DNA of 64,000 nt from Fidelibacterota bacterium (GTDB taxonomy: Bacteria > Fidelibacterota > Marinisomatia > Marinisomatales > UBA1611), in assembly GCA_002708715.1 (NCBI GenBank), contig PAPB01000037.1, positions 1 through 64,000 of the forward strand, given 5' to 3'. Positions 49,465 through 59,521 of this stretch are shown piece by piece; within the stretch, counting starts at the first letter, position 1; each line of letters starts with the position of its first letter. Made by a program: the position numbers and the translations under genes. A model generated the notes under the pieces. The model made no database searches. It worked only from the letters and a program-made list of their open reading frames with translations, and was not told the origin of the DNA.

Positions 49465-50302
49465 AAGAGATTGGGATTTAATAATATCTTCCGAAAGACC
49501 TTGGCTAGCCCTTGAATTAAAAGATGTTTGGCTTTATAGAGATTTAATTTCTTTCTTTGTTAGAAGAGATATATTAACTGAATATAAACAAACAATATTA
49601 GGTGTATTATACTATATCATAAATCCAGTATTTGGTACTCTAATAAAGGTTCTTATATTTAGTAAAATAGCAAAATTATCTACGGATGGGATACCAGACT
49701 TTTTATTTTACTTTTCTGGGGGATTATTATGGACATATTTTGCAAAATGTTTATCTATAGGTAGTGGAGTTTTTTTAAGTAATCGAGATTTATATTCACA
49801 GGTTTATTTCCCAAGATTATCTGTTCCAATTGCTAATAATATTACTGAATTATTTAGATCTTCAATTCAAATTATATTATTTACAATATTTTACATATAT
49901 TTTCAAATCAATGGCTCCAATATGAACCCTTCATGGGGATTAATATTATTACCCGTTATTTTTCTACAATGTAGTTTGTTAGGATTTGGTTTTGGCTTAA
50001 TATTATCATCATTGACAACAAGATACAGGGATTTAAATTTTTTAGGTGGATATATTAATTCATTTTGGATGTATATTAGTCCTATTGTATATCCTTTATC
50101 AGTAATTCCCGAAAAATGGCATTTTATTCTAAGTTTTAATCCTATGGTAGGTTTAGTTGAATTATTAAGGTTTTTATTATTTGGGCAGAGCTCTTTTCAT
50201 TTAGCACAAATAACAAATGGATTATTCACTACGATATTGTTGTTAATAATTGGTTTATTATTATTTAATAAAACAGAAAAAACTTTTTTAGATACTGTTT
50301 GA
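49451..50302 (+). CDS. ABC-2 type polysaccharide export permease (Wzm-like)
   Basis: LVSFFVRRDI-like RDLISFFVRRDILTEYKQTILGVLYYIINP, LSSLTTRYRDL, SPIVYPLS. Real start likely ATG 49451/49454, overlapping the wzc tail; track start 49367 is within wzc. Confidence 0.93.
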   Translation: MMKNKRDWDLIISSERPWLALELKDVWLYRDLISFFVRRDILTEYKQTILGVLYYIINPVFGTLIKVLIFSKIAKLSTDGIPDFLFYFSGGLLWTYFAKCLSIGSGVFLSNRDLYSQVYFPRLSVPIANNITELFRSSIQIILFTIFYIYFQINGSNMNPSWGLILLPVIFLQCSLLGFGFGLILSSLTTRYRDLNFLGGYINSFWMYISPIVYPLSVIPEKWHFILSFNPMVGLVELLRFLLFGQSSFHLAQITNGLFTTILLLIIGLLLFNKTEKTFLDTV

Positions 50303-50308
50303 CTTATA

Positions 50309-51574
50309 ATGAGATCAGTCATAAAAATTGAGAATTTATATAAAGAGTATCGTTTGGGTACTATTGGGTATGCGACACTTCGAGAAGATTTACAAATGTT
50401 GTTTGCTTCAATACAAGGTAAGCCTGACCCAAATTCGATCATTGGCAGTGAGAATATTGAAAAAAATACAAATAGAATTTTAGCTTTAAACAACTTAAAT
50501 CTTGATGTAGAACAAGGTGAAAGGTTAGCCATTGTTGGAGCAAATGGAGCAGGTAAATCTACCTTGTTAAAAGTTATTTCGAGAATATCAGCTCCATCAA
50601 AAGGTACCGTAAAAATAAAAGGTAGAATTGCAAGCTTAATCGCTCTAGGTACTGGATTTCATGCAGAGCTTACTGGAAGAGATAATATATATCTTAATGG
50701 TGCTATATTAGGTTTAAGGAAGAAAGAAATAGATAATAAATTCCAGAAAATTATTAATTTTGCTGGAATAAATAAATTTTTAGATACTCCAGTCAAGAGA
50801 TATTCTTCTGGAATGTATGTAAGACTTGGTTTTTCAGTCGCTGCTCATTTAGACCCAGATATTTTAATAACAGATGAAGTTTTGGCCGTTGCTGATTTAG
50901 AGTTTAGAAAAAAAAGTCTTGAAAGATTAAACCAAATATCTGCTGAAGGTAAAACTATAATATTTGTATCACATAATTTAAATAGTGTGAAAAAATTGTG
51001 TGATAAAGGAATTTTACTAGATAAAGGAACAATATTATTAAAAGATAAAATTGAAAATGTCTTATCTGAGTATATTGCTTTAAATAAAAAAAGGATTATT
51101 TATTCAAAGAATCATCCAAAAGATAATCATATTGATTCTATTAAAGTCATTGGTGTTGATATCATTAATCATAATAAAAATTTAGAAGATGTATTTCATG
51201 TTAATGAGAAAATTGGAATAAATATTACTTTTGAAGTTAAAAAACAGATAAGTGATACTTTTACTGAGATTGAATTATTATCTTCATCAAAAATTCATAT
51301 TTTTAGTTCTATTGATAAAAATCATTCCATTTTTGATAAAGTAGGAATTATGAGTAGGACTGTATGGATTGGACCAAATATATTAAATAAAGGTCTTTAT
51401 TTTATTAATATTAATCTGTTATCATCAATTGGGGATAAGATTAAAAGGTTCCTTGTTATTGATAATGCGGCAAGTTTTGAAACTATTTTTCCTAATAATG
51501 GAACAACCTTAAAAAATACTTTTCCAGATAAACGTGAGGGTTTAATTGCTCCAAAACTTACATGGACTAGTTAA
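50309..51574 (+). CDS. Polysaccharide ABC transporter ATPase with C-terminal extension (Wzt-like)
   Basis: VGANGAGKSTLLKVISRI, YSSGMYVRLGFSVAAHLDPDILITDEVLAV; ~170 aa C-terminal domain. Confidence 0.94.
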   Translation: MRSVIKIENLYKEYRLGTIGYATLREDLQMLFASIQGKPDPNSIIGSENIEKNTNRILALNNLNLDVEQGERLAIVGANGAGKSTLLKVISRISAPSKGTVKIKGRIASLIALGTGFHAELTGRDNIYLNGAILGLRKKEIDNKFQKIINFAGINKFLDTPVKRYSSGMYVRLGFSVAAHLDPDILITDEVLAVADLEFRKKSLERLNQISAEGKTIIFVSHNLNSVKKLCDKGILLDKGTILLKDKIENVLSEYIALNKKRIIYSKNHPKDNHIDSIKVIGVDIINHNKNLEDVFHVNEKIGINITFEVKKQISDTFTEIELLSSSKIHIFSSIDKNHSIFDKVGIMSRTVWIGPNILNKGLYFININLLSSIGDKIKRFLVIDNAASFETIFPNNGTTLKNTFPDKREGLIAPKLTWTS

Positions 51575-51616
51575 ATTGATTTTTTATAATATAAAACTAT
51601 AGAAAGAATCAAAATT

Positions 51617-52603
51617 GTGAAAAATTATTTATATAGATTAAAAAAAAGGATGTGGCCTAAATTAGTTATTTTATGTTATCATCGAGTTAAGAATTATAAA
51701 TCTGATCCAGTAAATATTACAGTCTCTAATGAAAATTTTTTAAATCAGATTAAATTTTTAAAATACAATGCTAAAATAATTCATCCTCAGCAGTTATTTG
51801 ATTCATTAAAGCATAGACAAAACCTTCCAAAACGTTCAGTGTTATTAACATTTGATGATGGGTACTCTAGTTATGGCGAGACTATGCAAACTTTAATTGA
51901 TAATTCTATTTCTGCAATTTTTTTTATATCTTCAAGAAAATATAAATTTTGGTGGGATGTTTTATCTTCTAGATTATTAGAAGCTAAAACTATTAAGGAT
52001 ATAGATTATAAAATATTTAATAAATTAATAAAAATGGCAGGGGGAAATTTTAAGTTAGAAAAAGAATTAGACATCAAAGCATTATCAAAGATAAATCAAT
52101 GGAAAATTGAAGATCCAAATTTCCCTTATAATAGATGCAGGGCTTATAAAATCATTGCAAAAAAAATGGATGAAATTAATCCCTATGAAAAAAATGAATT
52201 TTTTTTTATGATTAATAATATTACAAAGGAAAAAAGAAATTTTTCTTATTTATTTAATAATAATTTGATTAAATATCATACAATTGGCGCACATACAATC
52301 GGCCATTATGATTTAGCTAACTTATCTTATGAAAATCAAAAAGAAGAAATAGAGGGCAATAAGTCATTTCTAGAAACTCATATTAAAGAAAAAGTGAATG
52401 TTTTTTCTTATCCATTTGGTATGCAATATAATTATAATGATGATACAATTAATTTAGTTAAAAATAATTTCCAATTTGCTTTTTCAGGTTTTCAAGGATT
52501 AGTACACAAAGATTCAAATATGTTTGAGTTGCCTAGGTTTTTAGTAAGAGATTGGTCTAAAAATGAGTTTCAAGTGAGATTGAATAAATTTTTTAATATT
52601 TAA
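51617..52603 (+). CDS. Polysaccharide deacetylase (NodB domain)
   Basis: LTFDDGYSSYGETMQTLIDNSISAIFFIS; GAHTIGHYDLANLS (HxxxH); FSYPFG. Confidence 0.9.
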   Translation: MKNYLYRLKKRMWPKLVILCYHRVKNYKSDPVNITVSNENFLNQIKFLKYNAKIIHPQQLFDSLKHRQNLPKRSVLLTFDDGYSSYGETMQTLIDNSISAIFFISSRKYKFWWDVLSSRLLEAKTIKDIDYKIFNKLIKMAGGNFKLEKELDIKALSKINQWKIEDPNFPYNRCRAYKIIAKKMDEINPYEKNEFFFMINNITKEKRNFSYLFNNNLIKYHTIGAHTIGHYDLANLSYENQKEEIEGNKSFLETHIKEKVNVFSYPFGMQYNYNDDTINLVKNNFQFAFSGFQGLVHKDSNMFELPRFLVRDWSKNEFQVRLNKFFNI

Positions 52604-52726
52604 ATATTGGTAATTATCATTTACCTATTATAATTGATTATGAAAAGAGCGCTTAATTTCAAATATTCAATAGTTCGATTAAATAATTTTTTAAATTGAC
52701 AAAAATAGTAATTCTAAAATTTTTGT

Positions 52727-53599
52727 ATGATAACGATATTTTGCACCCCAAAAAATTTTGAAGGTATTTTTGATGTTATTCAAAAAAATGCAATAAGAAG
52801 TTGGCGAAAAGTCTCATCTGAAATAGAAATTATTATTTTTGGTGATTCATTTGGAGCAAAAGAAATAGCAAGTGAAGTTAATGGAATATACTATCCCAAA
52901 ATAAAATGTTCAAAAAATGGAGTTCCATTTTTATCGGATCTATTTGACAAAGCAAATAAAATCAGTGTAAACGATACTTTAATGTTTATTAATGCAGATA
53001 TTATCATCCCTAAAAATATTTTTGATCCAATAAAAATTATAAGAAATCAATTTCAAAATTTTTTATCTGTTGGATCTAGGTGGGATTTAGATGTCGATCA
53101 GTCAATTAATTTTGAGAAAGAAGATATTGTAAAATTATTTTGGGAAAAGGCAAATAATTATAGTGTTAGGAGCTCACCTGCAGCAATTGATTATTTTATT
53201 TTCAATAAAAATAGTATAAAAAAAATACCAGATTTTGTTATTGGGAGGCCAGGATATGATAATTGGCTTTTATGGTATGCAAGACGGAATCTAATTCCAT
53301 TGATTGATCTTTCGAATGAAATTAGAGTAATACATCAAAACCATCATTTTAATTTTCATAATATAAAACAGGATCCGAAAATATATTATGAAGAAGATGG
53401 ACTAAATAATAGAAAAATTCATGGTAATAAGGTTTTGAATTTATTAGATGCTAATTATGAATTAATAAATGGTATGATTAACAAAAAAAAATCTAAAGAA
53501 TGGTTTGATAGAAATCTTAGAAGTCTTCCGCAAATATTTCCCGAAATTTCTTTCGTATTGAAATTGTATAGAAAAATATATCGTAAGTATTTGATTTAA
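52727..53599 (+). CDS. Putative glycosyltransferase
   Basis: SEIEIIIFGDSFGAKEIA, NDTLMFINADIIIPKNIF (DxD-like NAD), GRPGYDNWLLWYARR. Confidence 0.7.
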   Translation: MITIFCTPKNFEGIFDVIQKNAIRSWRKVSSEIEIIIFGDSFGAKEIASEVNGIYYPKIKCSKNGVPFLSDLFDKANKISVNDTLMFINADIIIPKNIFDPIKIIRNQFQNFLSVGSRWDLDVDQSINFEKEDIVKLFWEKANNYSVRSSPAAIDYFIFNKNSIKKIPDFVIGRPGYDNWLLWYARRNLIPLIDLSNEIRVIHQNHHFNFHNIKQDPKIYYEEDGLNNRKIHGNKVLNLLDANYELINGMINKKKSKEWFDRNLRSLPQIFPEISFVLKLYRKIYRKYLI

Positions 53600-53642
53600 T
53601 AATATATAAGTATAAAATTTTTTTATAATATGCAATTAAATC

Positions 53643-54554
53643 GTGAAAAATAAAACAATGTCTGATATCAAAATATCCGTTGGCATTACTTTATTCACCA
53701 ATCCTGATTATATTTTTGAGGCTATTGATTCTTTAATAAATCAATCAGAAGATGCATGGGAAGGTATTCTCTTACTTGATAAAGGGGCTAGTATTAAAAC
53801 TATACAAATTTTTGATAATTTTAATCATTCAAAATTTAAAAAATTTAAATCTCCAATTCATCTCGGTCCTGAACAAGCACGGGCTAAAGCCATAGAATTG
53901 GCAACTACAAATTGGTATTTTCAATTAGATAGTGATGATGTTTTACCTGTTAATGCTATTTCTGATGTATTGAATGCTATAAAAAAAAGCCCTAAAGCAG
54001 AATTTATTTATGGATCAACGCTACATTTTTCAAAAGAATCTTATTATGTTATGCCACCTTCAAATGATCCAGAAGTTTTAGTTACCTCTTCCTTATTCTC
54101 ATCTATGTTACCTATAAAAATTTCAATGTATAATCGATTGGGAGGATACTCAAAAAAATTAAAGTATTTTGCAGCAGATTGGGATTTTTGGTTATCAGTA
54201 TACGAAAAAAAAATATTAGGTGCGGATACAGATACTGTGCTGTATCATAGAAGAAATCATAATAATAATGTAATCAATCGAAATATTGAACAATGGCCTG
54301 AAGTACTTACTAAAATTATTAATCGACACCCAAAATTTTTTAATTTTAATCATAGGAAGAGGAAAGCAAGATATCATGTATTTGAAAGGTTAGCCAGACA
54401 TTACCGAACAATTAGAGAAAGAAATAAAGCTGCTTATTACGCGAAAATTGCTCTTGAGAATGGGAATGAAACGGTAACACTTTTAGAAATTTTAAAAGAA
54501 CAAAAAATGTCTAAAATAAGATATTTTTTAAGATATATAGGGAAACTACTTTAA
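53643..54554 (+). CDS. Family 2 glycosyltransferase
   Basis: SVGITLFTNPDYIFEAIDSLINQSEDAWEGILLLDKG, WYFQLDSDDVLP. Confidence 0.9.
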   Translation: MKNKTMSDIKISVGITLFTNPDYIFEAIDSLINQSEDAWEGILLLDKGASIKTIQIFDNFNHSKFKKFKSPIHLGPEQARAKAIELATTNWYFQLDSDDVLPVNAISDVLNAIKKSPKAEFIYGSTLHFSKESYYVMPPSNDPEVLVTSSLFSSMLPIKISMYNRLGGYSKKLKYFAADWDFWLSVYEKKILGADTDTVLYHRRNHNNNVINRNIEQWPEVLTKIINRHPKFFNFNHRKRKARYHVFERLARHYRTIRERNKAAYYAKIALENGNETVTLLEILKEQKMSKIRYFLRYIGKLL

Positions 54555-54598
54555 GAATAAATTCCTTTTGGAATTTTATGGTTCAAAGATAAAAATAT

Positions 54599-55663
54599 AT
54601 GCAGAAATTGTCTCATCAAAATATGCTTTTAATAGGTCGCAATTGGAGTACGCGAGGAAATAATAATGATTTTGAACATTTTTTAAATTTTTTTCCTGGT
54701 TCTATATCCTCAACAAGTAAAGAATTAAATAGCTTTGATAATAGATTTTTTCGATGTGTAAAAAATAAAACATTGAATAGTTGTTACTCTTCATTGAGTG
54801 TTGCGCTAGAGTATAATGCTTTTATTAAATTTATTAATCATGATATAAAGTTGGTCCATTATTGGTTTGGAGACCATGATTATTATTATGGATATTGGTT
54901 TAAGAGAATTTTTGGGGCAAAAATTGTAATTAATCTTTTTTTTTCATTAGAAGAGCTTCAAAGACGTATGCCAAATAAATTTCATTTACAAAATGCTGAT
55001 TTAATAACATGTTCTGGGAAAGCTCAGCTTGAGTATTTAAAACAATTTATTGATAAAAAGAAGTTAGCTTATTTACCTCTCGGAGTTGATACAAATTTTT
55101 TTACTTTACCTAAAAATAATAATTACCGAGATAAAGATTTAATAATTTGTATAGGTAATAATCGAAGAGATTATAAAATATTAAAAAAAGTTTATTTAAG
55201 GTTAAAATCAATCAAACCAAATATTAAATTAAAATTAGCTGGATCAGAGCCAGGTAAATCATTTTTTACTGATTTACCTGAAGTAGAATTTTTTCCTTTC
55301 CTTGATGATCTTAAGTTCAGAAAACTATACAGAAAAGCTAGTCTATTAGTATTGCCTCTTTTAGAAGGAGGGTCTAGTCAAACATTAAATGAAGCGCTTG
55401 CTTGTGGTCTCCCTATTATAACTAATAAATTTCCAAATCTATCTGACTATACAAAAACAAATGCTGTGATTCAACACACACCAGGTGATTATATAGGAAT
55501 GAGCGATACTTGTCTTGAAGTTCTAGATAATAAAAAAAAACATCTTGAAATGTCTAATGCAGCAAGACGTCATATTTTAAAATTTGATTTTGTTAACATA
55601 AAAGACAAACTAATAAATATTTATTCTGATTATTTAGATCTTAATATTGTGGTGGATAACTAA
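54599..55663 (+). CDS. Group 1 glycosyltransferase (GT4-like)
   Basis: LAYLPLGVDTNFFTLP, KLAGSEPG, LLVLPLLEGGSSQTLNEALACGLPIITN. Confidence 0.9.
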   Translation: MQKLSHQNMLLIGRNWSTRGNNNDFEHFLNFFPGSISSTSKELNSFDNRFFRCVKNKTLNSCYSSLSVALEYNAFIKFINHDIKLVHYWFGDHDYYYGYWFKRIFGAKIVINLFFSLEELQRRMPNKFHLQNADLITCSGKAQLEYLKQFIDKKKLAYLPLGVDTNFFTLPKNNNYRDKDLIICIGNNRRDYKILKKVYLRLKSIKPNIKLKLAGSEPGKSFFTDLPEVEFFPFLDDLKFRKLYRKASLLVLPLLEGGSSQTLNEALACGLPIITNKFPNLSDYTKTNAVIQHTPGDYIGMSDTCLEVLDNKKKHLEMSNAARRHILKFDFVNIKDKLINIYSDYLDLNIVVDN

Positions 55664-57531
55664 TGTGTGGAATTTTAGGAGAATTTGGTAAAGTAATTTC
55701 TTCAAAAAATCAATTTTCTGATTTATTGAAACTTAGTGTGAAAAGAGGATCAGATATGATAGGTTATTATAATAATATTCCTCAAGAATCTTCCCAAAAA
55801 CCATTAGCCCAATTTGGATTTAATAGATTAGCAATTATGGATTTAAGAGATATTGCTAATCAACCAATGATATCTAAATCTAAACGATATGTAGTAATGT
55901 GTAATGGTGAGATTGTAAATCATCTGAATCTTAAAGAAAAAATAGGTATTACCAATAATGATTTAAGAACTACCTCTGATACGGAAATAGTATGTCATGC
56001 GTTAGATACATTTGGTTTTCATCGCACAATAAATCTTTTAAATGGTATGTATGCTATGAGTGTTTATGATTTACAAAATAATGTTTTACATTTAGTTAGA
56101 GATCCAGCAGGCATAAAACCACTTTATTATGCTCGAACAGATTTTGGTTGGATATTTGCTTCACAATATGATCAAATTTTTAAACATCCATGGTTTTTAC
56201 CGAAATTAAAGATTAATCCAGAGGCTTTAACTGATTATTTAAGATTAGGCTATGTCCCAGCACCTGCCGCTTTATTTGAGAAATCGTGGCTACTTGAACC
56301 AGGATCATATTTAACAATACAGTCTGATTTTAATGCGTATAGTGGACAGTATTATGTTTTAGATAGTATAGAAAAATTTAAAGAAACTAATGAAGAGACA
56401 GTCGCCGAATTAACAAATATTTTACAAAATACATTTTCAGATTATATTCATTCAGATGTTCCTCTAGGATCATTTTTATCTGGAGGTGTTGACTCACCAA
56501 TTGTAAATGCAATTTTATCAAAATCTCTTCCAGATCTTAAAGCGTTCACAATATCAAACAGTGATTTTGATTTTGATGAATCTAGTCAGGCAAAAATGAT
56601 TAGTAGCCATTTAGGTATTGAGCATCATGTTGAACATTTAAGTGAATTAAAAGTAGCGAATATCATCGATAAACAATTTTTGGCATTTTCTGAGCCATTT
56701 GCTGATTATTCATCAATCCCTACATATATATTGTGTTCGGAAGCGTCTAAATATTATAAAGTTTTGTTATCTGGAGATGGTGGAGATGAACTTTTTTGGG
56801 GATATCCTAGATTCTTATCTACAATTGATTATCAAAAATGGTTTAATTATCCTAAATCCATCAGATTATTATGGGCTGGAATATTAAGGCAATTTGGTAT
56901 GCGGATTTCTTCAGGTATAGAATTGGATAATATAGGAGAATGGGTTTTTGAGCGCCAAAGCCCTAATTGGCATTCAGATGTTGCGAGAATGGTTCCTAAT
57001 TCAAATCATTCATTCTCTACAAAAGCACTATATTCGTCACCATATTCAGATTGTAGTTCTGTTGATTTATTGATGTGGCTAAGAAAAAATGAATTTTATG
57101 GGCATATGCAACGGGTATTGCTTAAGGTTGACCGTGCTTCTATGGCGCATAATTTAGAAGTGCGTGTACCATTTTTAGATAAAAGAATTATTAATTTTAG
57201 TTCTTATATCAAACCAGAATTGGGCATTAAGCATAGACAAACAAAATATTTATTAAAGCAAGTTTTAAATAAATATGTTCCACAAAATTATTACCTTAAC
57301 GAAAAAAGAGGATTTTCTTTTAACCTATCTAAATTATTAGATACAGAATTAAAAGAAAATATTCAGGATACATTAATGAGTAATAATTTATTTGGTTCAG
57401 AATTAATTGAAAAAAATATTATACATAAAACAGTCAATAAATTTTATGGTCAAAATGAAATAAGAAATGAATGGGGCCTATGGGTATTATTTTCTTTACA
57501 AAAATGGGCTAATCTGTTTTATAATAAGTAA
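55663..57531 (+). CDS. Asparagine synthase (glutamine-hydrolysing) family protein 1
   Basis: MCGILGEFG (Ntn Cys), SFLSGGVDSPIVNAIL (PP-loop), LLSGDGGDELFWGY, KVDRASMAHNLEVRVPFLD. Confidence 0.94.
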   Translation: MCGILGEFGKVISSKNQFSDLLKLSVKRGSDMIGYYNNIPQESSQKPLAQFGFNRLAIMDLRDIANQPMISKSKRYVVMCNGEIVNHLNLKEKIGITNNDLRTTSDTEIVCHALDTFGFHRTINLLNGMYAMSVYDLQNNVLHLVRDPAGIKPLYYARTDFGWIFASQYDQIFKHPWFLPKLKINPEALTDYLRLGYVPAPAALFEKSWLLEPGSYLTIQSDFNAYSGQYYVLDSIEKFKETNEETVAELTNILQNTFSDYIHSDVPLGSFLSGGVDSPIVNAILSKSLPDLKAFTISNSDFDFDESSQAKMISSHLGIEHHVEHLSELKVANIIDKQFLAFSEPFADYSSIPTYILCSEASKYYKVLLSGDGGDELFWGYPRFLSTIDYQKWFNYPKSIRLLWAGILRQFGMRISSGIELDNIGEWVFERQSPNWHSDVARMVPNSNHSFSTKALYSSPYSDCSSVDLLMWLRKNEFYGHMQRVLLKVDRASMAHNLEVRVPFLDKRIINFSSYIKPELGIKHRQTKYLLKQVLNKYVPQNYYLNEKRGFSFNLSKLLDTELKENIQDTLMSNNLFGSELIEKNIIHKTVNKFYGQNEIRNEWGLWVLFSLQKWANLFYNK

Positions 57532-57641
57532 TTTAAATAATCTATTAATAATTATAATATTAGTTTTTATGTAATAATCAACCAAATATTACTATTTTTA
57601 ATGAATTTTATATTACAAACAATAAGGATTAATAAAATAAA

Positions 57642-59495
57642 TTGTGTGGAATCTTAGGCCAATTTTCTTTAAATAATAATTTAATACCTAAAGAACAATT
57701 TCAGAATATATTAGCGCTTTCAAAAAGTAGAGGCCCTGATCAAACATGCGTCGAAATTGTTCCGAAAAGAGTGCAATTTGGATTTAATCGATTATCTGTA
57801 TTAGACCTCTCAAATAAAGGTTCACAACCTATTTGGTCTCCATCAGGCCGTTATTTAATTGCATTTAATGGAGAAATTTATAATCATCAATCGCTAAGAT
57901 TAGAATTGGGTGGCATAGAAAAACAAATAAAAAGTCATGGTGATACTGCCACCCTTGCATATAGTATTGATGCGAATGGGGTTATCAATACTATTAAAAA
58001 ATTAGAAGGTATGTTTGCTATTGCTGTATGGGATAAGCTTAAAGATTGTATATTTTTATCACGAGATTTTGCTGGTATTAAACCTCTTTTTTATGGATGG
58101 GATGGGTTCAATCTTGTATTCGCAAGTCAATATAATCAAATCAGTAATTATCCTCATTATAGAAATGAAAAGATAAATCATTCTGTTTTAAAACTTTATT
58201 TGTATCAGCATTTTATTCCACCACCATTTGGTATCCTTGAAAACACTTTTGCAGTTTTTCCAGGGGAAATTATTAGGATTAATAAACACGGTGAATTAGA
58301 AAAAATAAATCATTGGAGTTTTCCTGATTTTGATGATACAATAACTAATGAGCAGGATGCCCAAGACATGATTGAAAATGAAATTCGTATTTCAGTTCGT
58401 GAACAACTAAATTCAGATGTTCCTTTAGGCTCCTTTTTATCTGGAGGTGTAGATTCCCCGTTAATTTCTAGTTATATGAATAATTATTTGTCTGATAGAA
58501 TAAATACATTTTCTATTGGTTCAGATAGTATTATACATGATGAATCATATTTATCAAAAATGTATTCAAAGGAATTGAAATCAAAACATTACCAAATGCA
58601 AATGACTGCAGAAAACTCCATTGAATACCTTGATAAGGCATTAATTAGTGTTGGAGAACCTTTTGGTGATCATTCTATAATTCCATCTTGGAAATTAAGT
58701 AATATGGCTAGTTCGAAAGTTACTGTTTTATTATCTGGTGATGGTGGTGACGAAATTTTTTTTGGATATGAACGTTTTAGGTCTATTGCTAAAAACTATT
58801 GGTTGTGGAATTATCCTTTCTTTTTTAGGTACTTAGTACGAGGAATAGATAGATTGGTTTCTAATGAAAAATATATCAATGAATGTATTTTATCTTCTAC
58901 ACCTGGGGAAGCACATTTTGGGTTACATAGTCATCAATCAAAAAATTTAATTAATGAATTAATCCCATCATTATCTACTGTTACATTTCCTGATATTTTT
59001 AATTTATATAAATATACAAAACCAGACAGTGTGAATAAATTATTCCACATTATGAGGAGGGTAGAGTTTTATGGAATGTTACAAAAGACTCTTGCAAAGG
59101 TGGATAGAGCATCTATGGCTAATAGTATTGAAGTAAGAGTTCCATTCCTTAAGAAAAAAATTATTGAGCAAGTGATTAAAACTGGTATACAAGTACACCA
59201 ACCGATGACTACAAGAAAAAAGATACTCAATAATTTATTGCAAAAATCTTATGGTAATATCAAATCAGAATCATCAAAAAAAGGTTTTTCGGTACCAATA
59301 TCAGAATGGATCAGGACATCTTATAAAGAATTATTTCATGAGAAATTATTAGATAGAAATTTTTGCCAATCTTTTGGTATTAATATGAAAAAGATTGAAC
59401 AAATATTAGATCAACATATAAATGGAAAAATTGACTTAAAGGCACCTCTTTTTACACTTTATAGTTTATCAATTTGGAATGCTGCAAGAAAATAA
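57642..59495 (+). CDS. Asparagine synthase (glutamine-hydrolysing) family protein 2
   Basis: MCGILGQFS (TTG start), SFLSGGVDSPLISSY, LLSGDGGDEIFFGY, KVDRASMANSIEVRVPFLK. Confidence 0.94.
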   Translation: MCGILGQFSLNNNLIPKEQFQNILALSKSRGPDQTCVEIVPKRVQFGFNRLSVLDLSNKGSQPIWSPSGRYLIAFNGEIYNHQSLRLELGGIEKQIKSHGDTATLAYSIDANGVINTIKKLEGMFAIAVWDKLKDCIFLSRDFAGIKPLFYGWDGFNLVFASQYNQISNYPHYRNEKINHSVLKLYLYQHFIPPPFGILENTFAVFPGEIIRINKHGELEKINHWSFPDFDDTITNEQDAQDMIENEIRISVREQLNSDVPLGSFLSGGVDSPLISSYMNNYLSDRINTFSIGSDSIIHDESYLSKMYSKELKSKHYQMQMTAENSIEYLDKALISVGEPFGDHSIIPSWKLSNMASSKVTVLLSGDGGDEIFFGYERFRSIAKNYWLWNYPFFFRYLVRGIDRLVSNEKYINECILSSTPGEAHFGLHSHQSKNLINELIPSLSTVTFPDIFNLYKYTKPDSVNKLFHIMRRVEFYGMLQKTLAKVDRASMANSIEVRVPFLKKKIIEQVIKTGIQVHQPMTTRKKILNNLLQKSYGNIKSESSKKGFSVPISEWIRTSYKELFHEKLLDRNFCQSFGINMKKIEQILDQHINGKIDLKAPLFTLYSLSIWNAARK

Positions 59496-59521
59496 CCAAA
59501 TGGATTATATAATTTTTAGAT

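Noticed and set aside
52643-52655. AAGAGCGCTT decamer also present near 36898
   Set aside because: Two copies of a short partly palindromic word in intergenic DNA; not enough to claim a regulon motif without a genome-wide count.
56699-56887. Small plus ORFs inside asparagine synthase genes (56699-56887, 62083-62307)
   Set aside because: Alternative-frame ORFs within strong coding frames.
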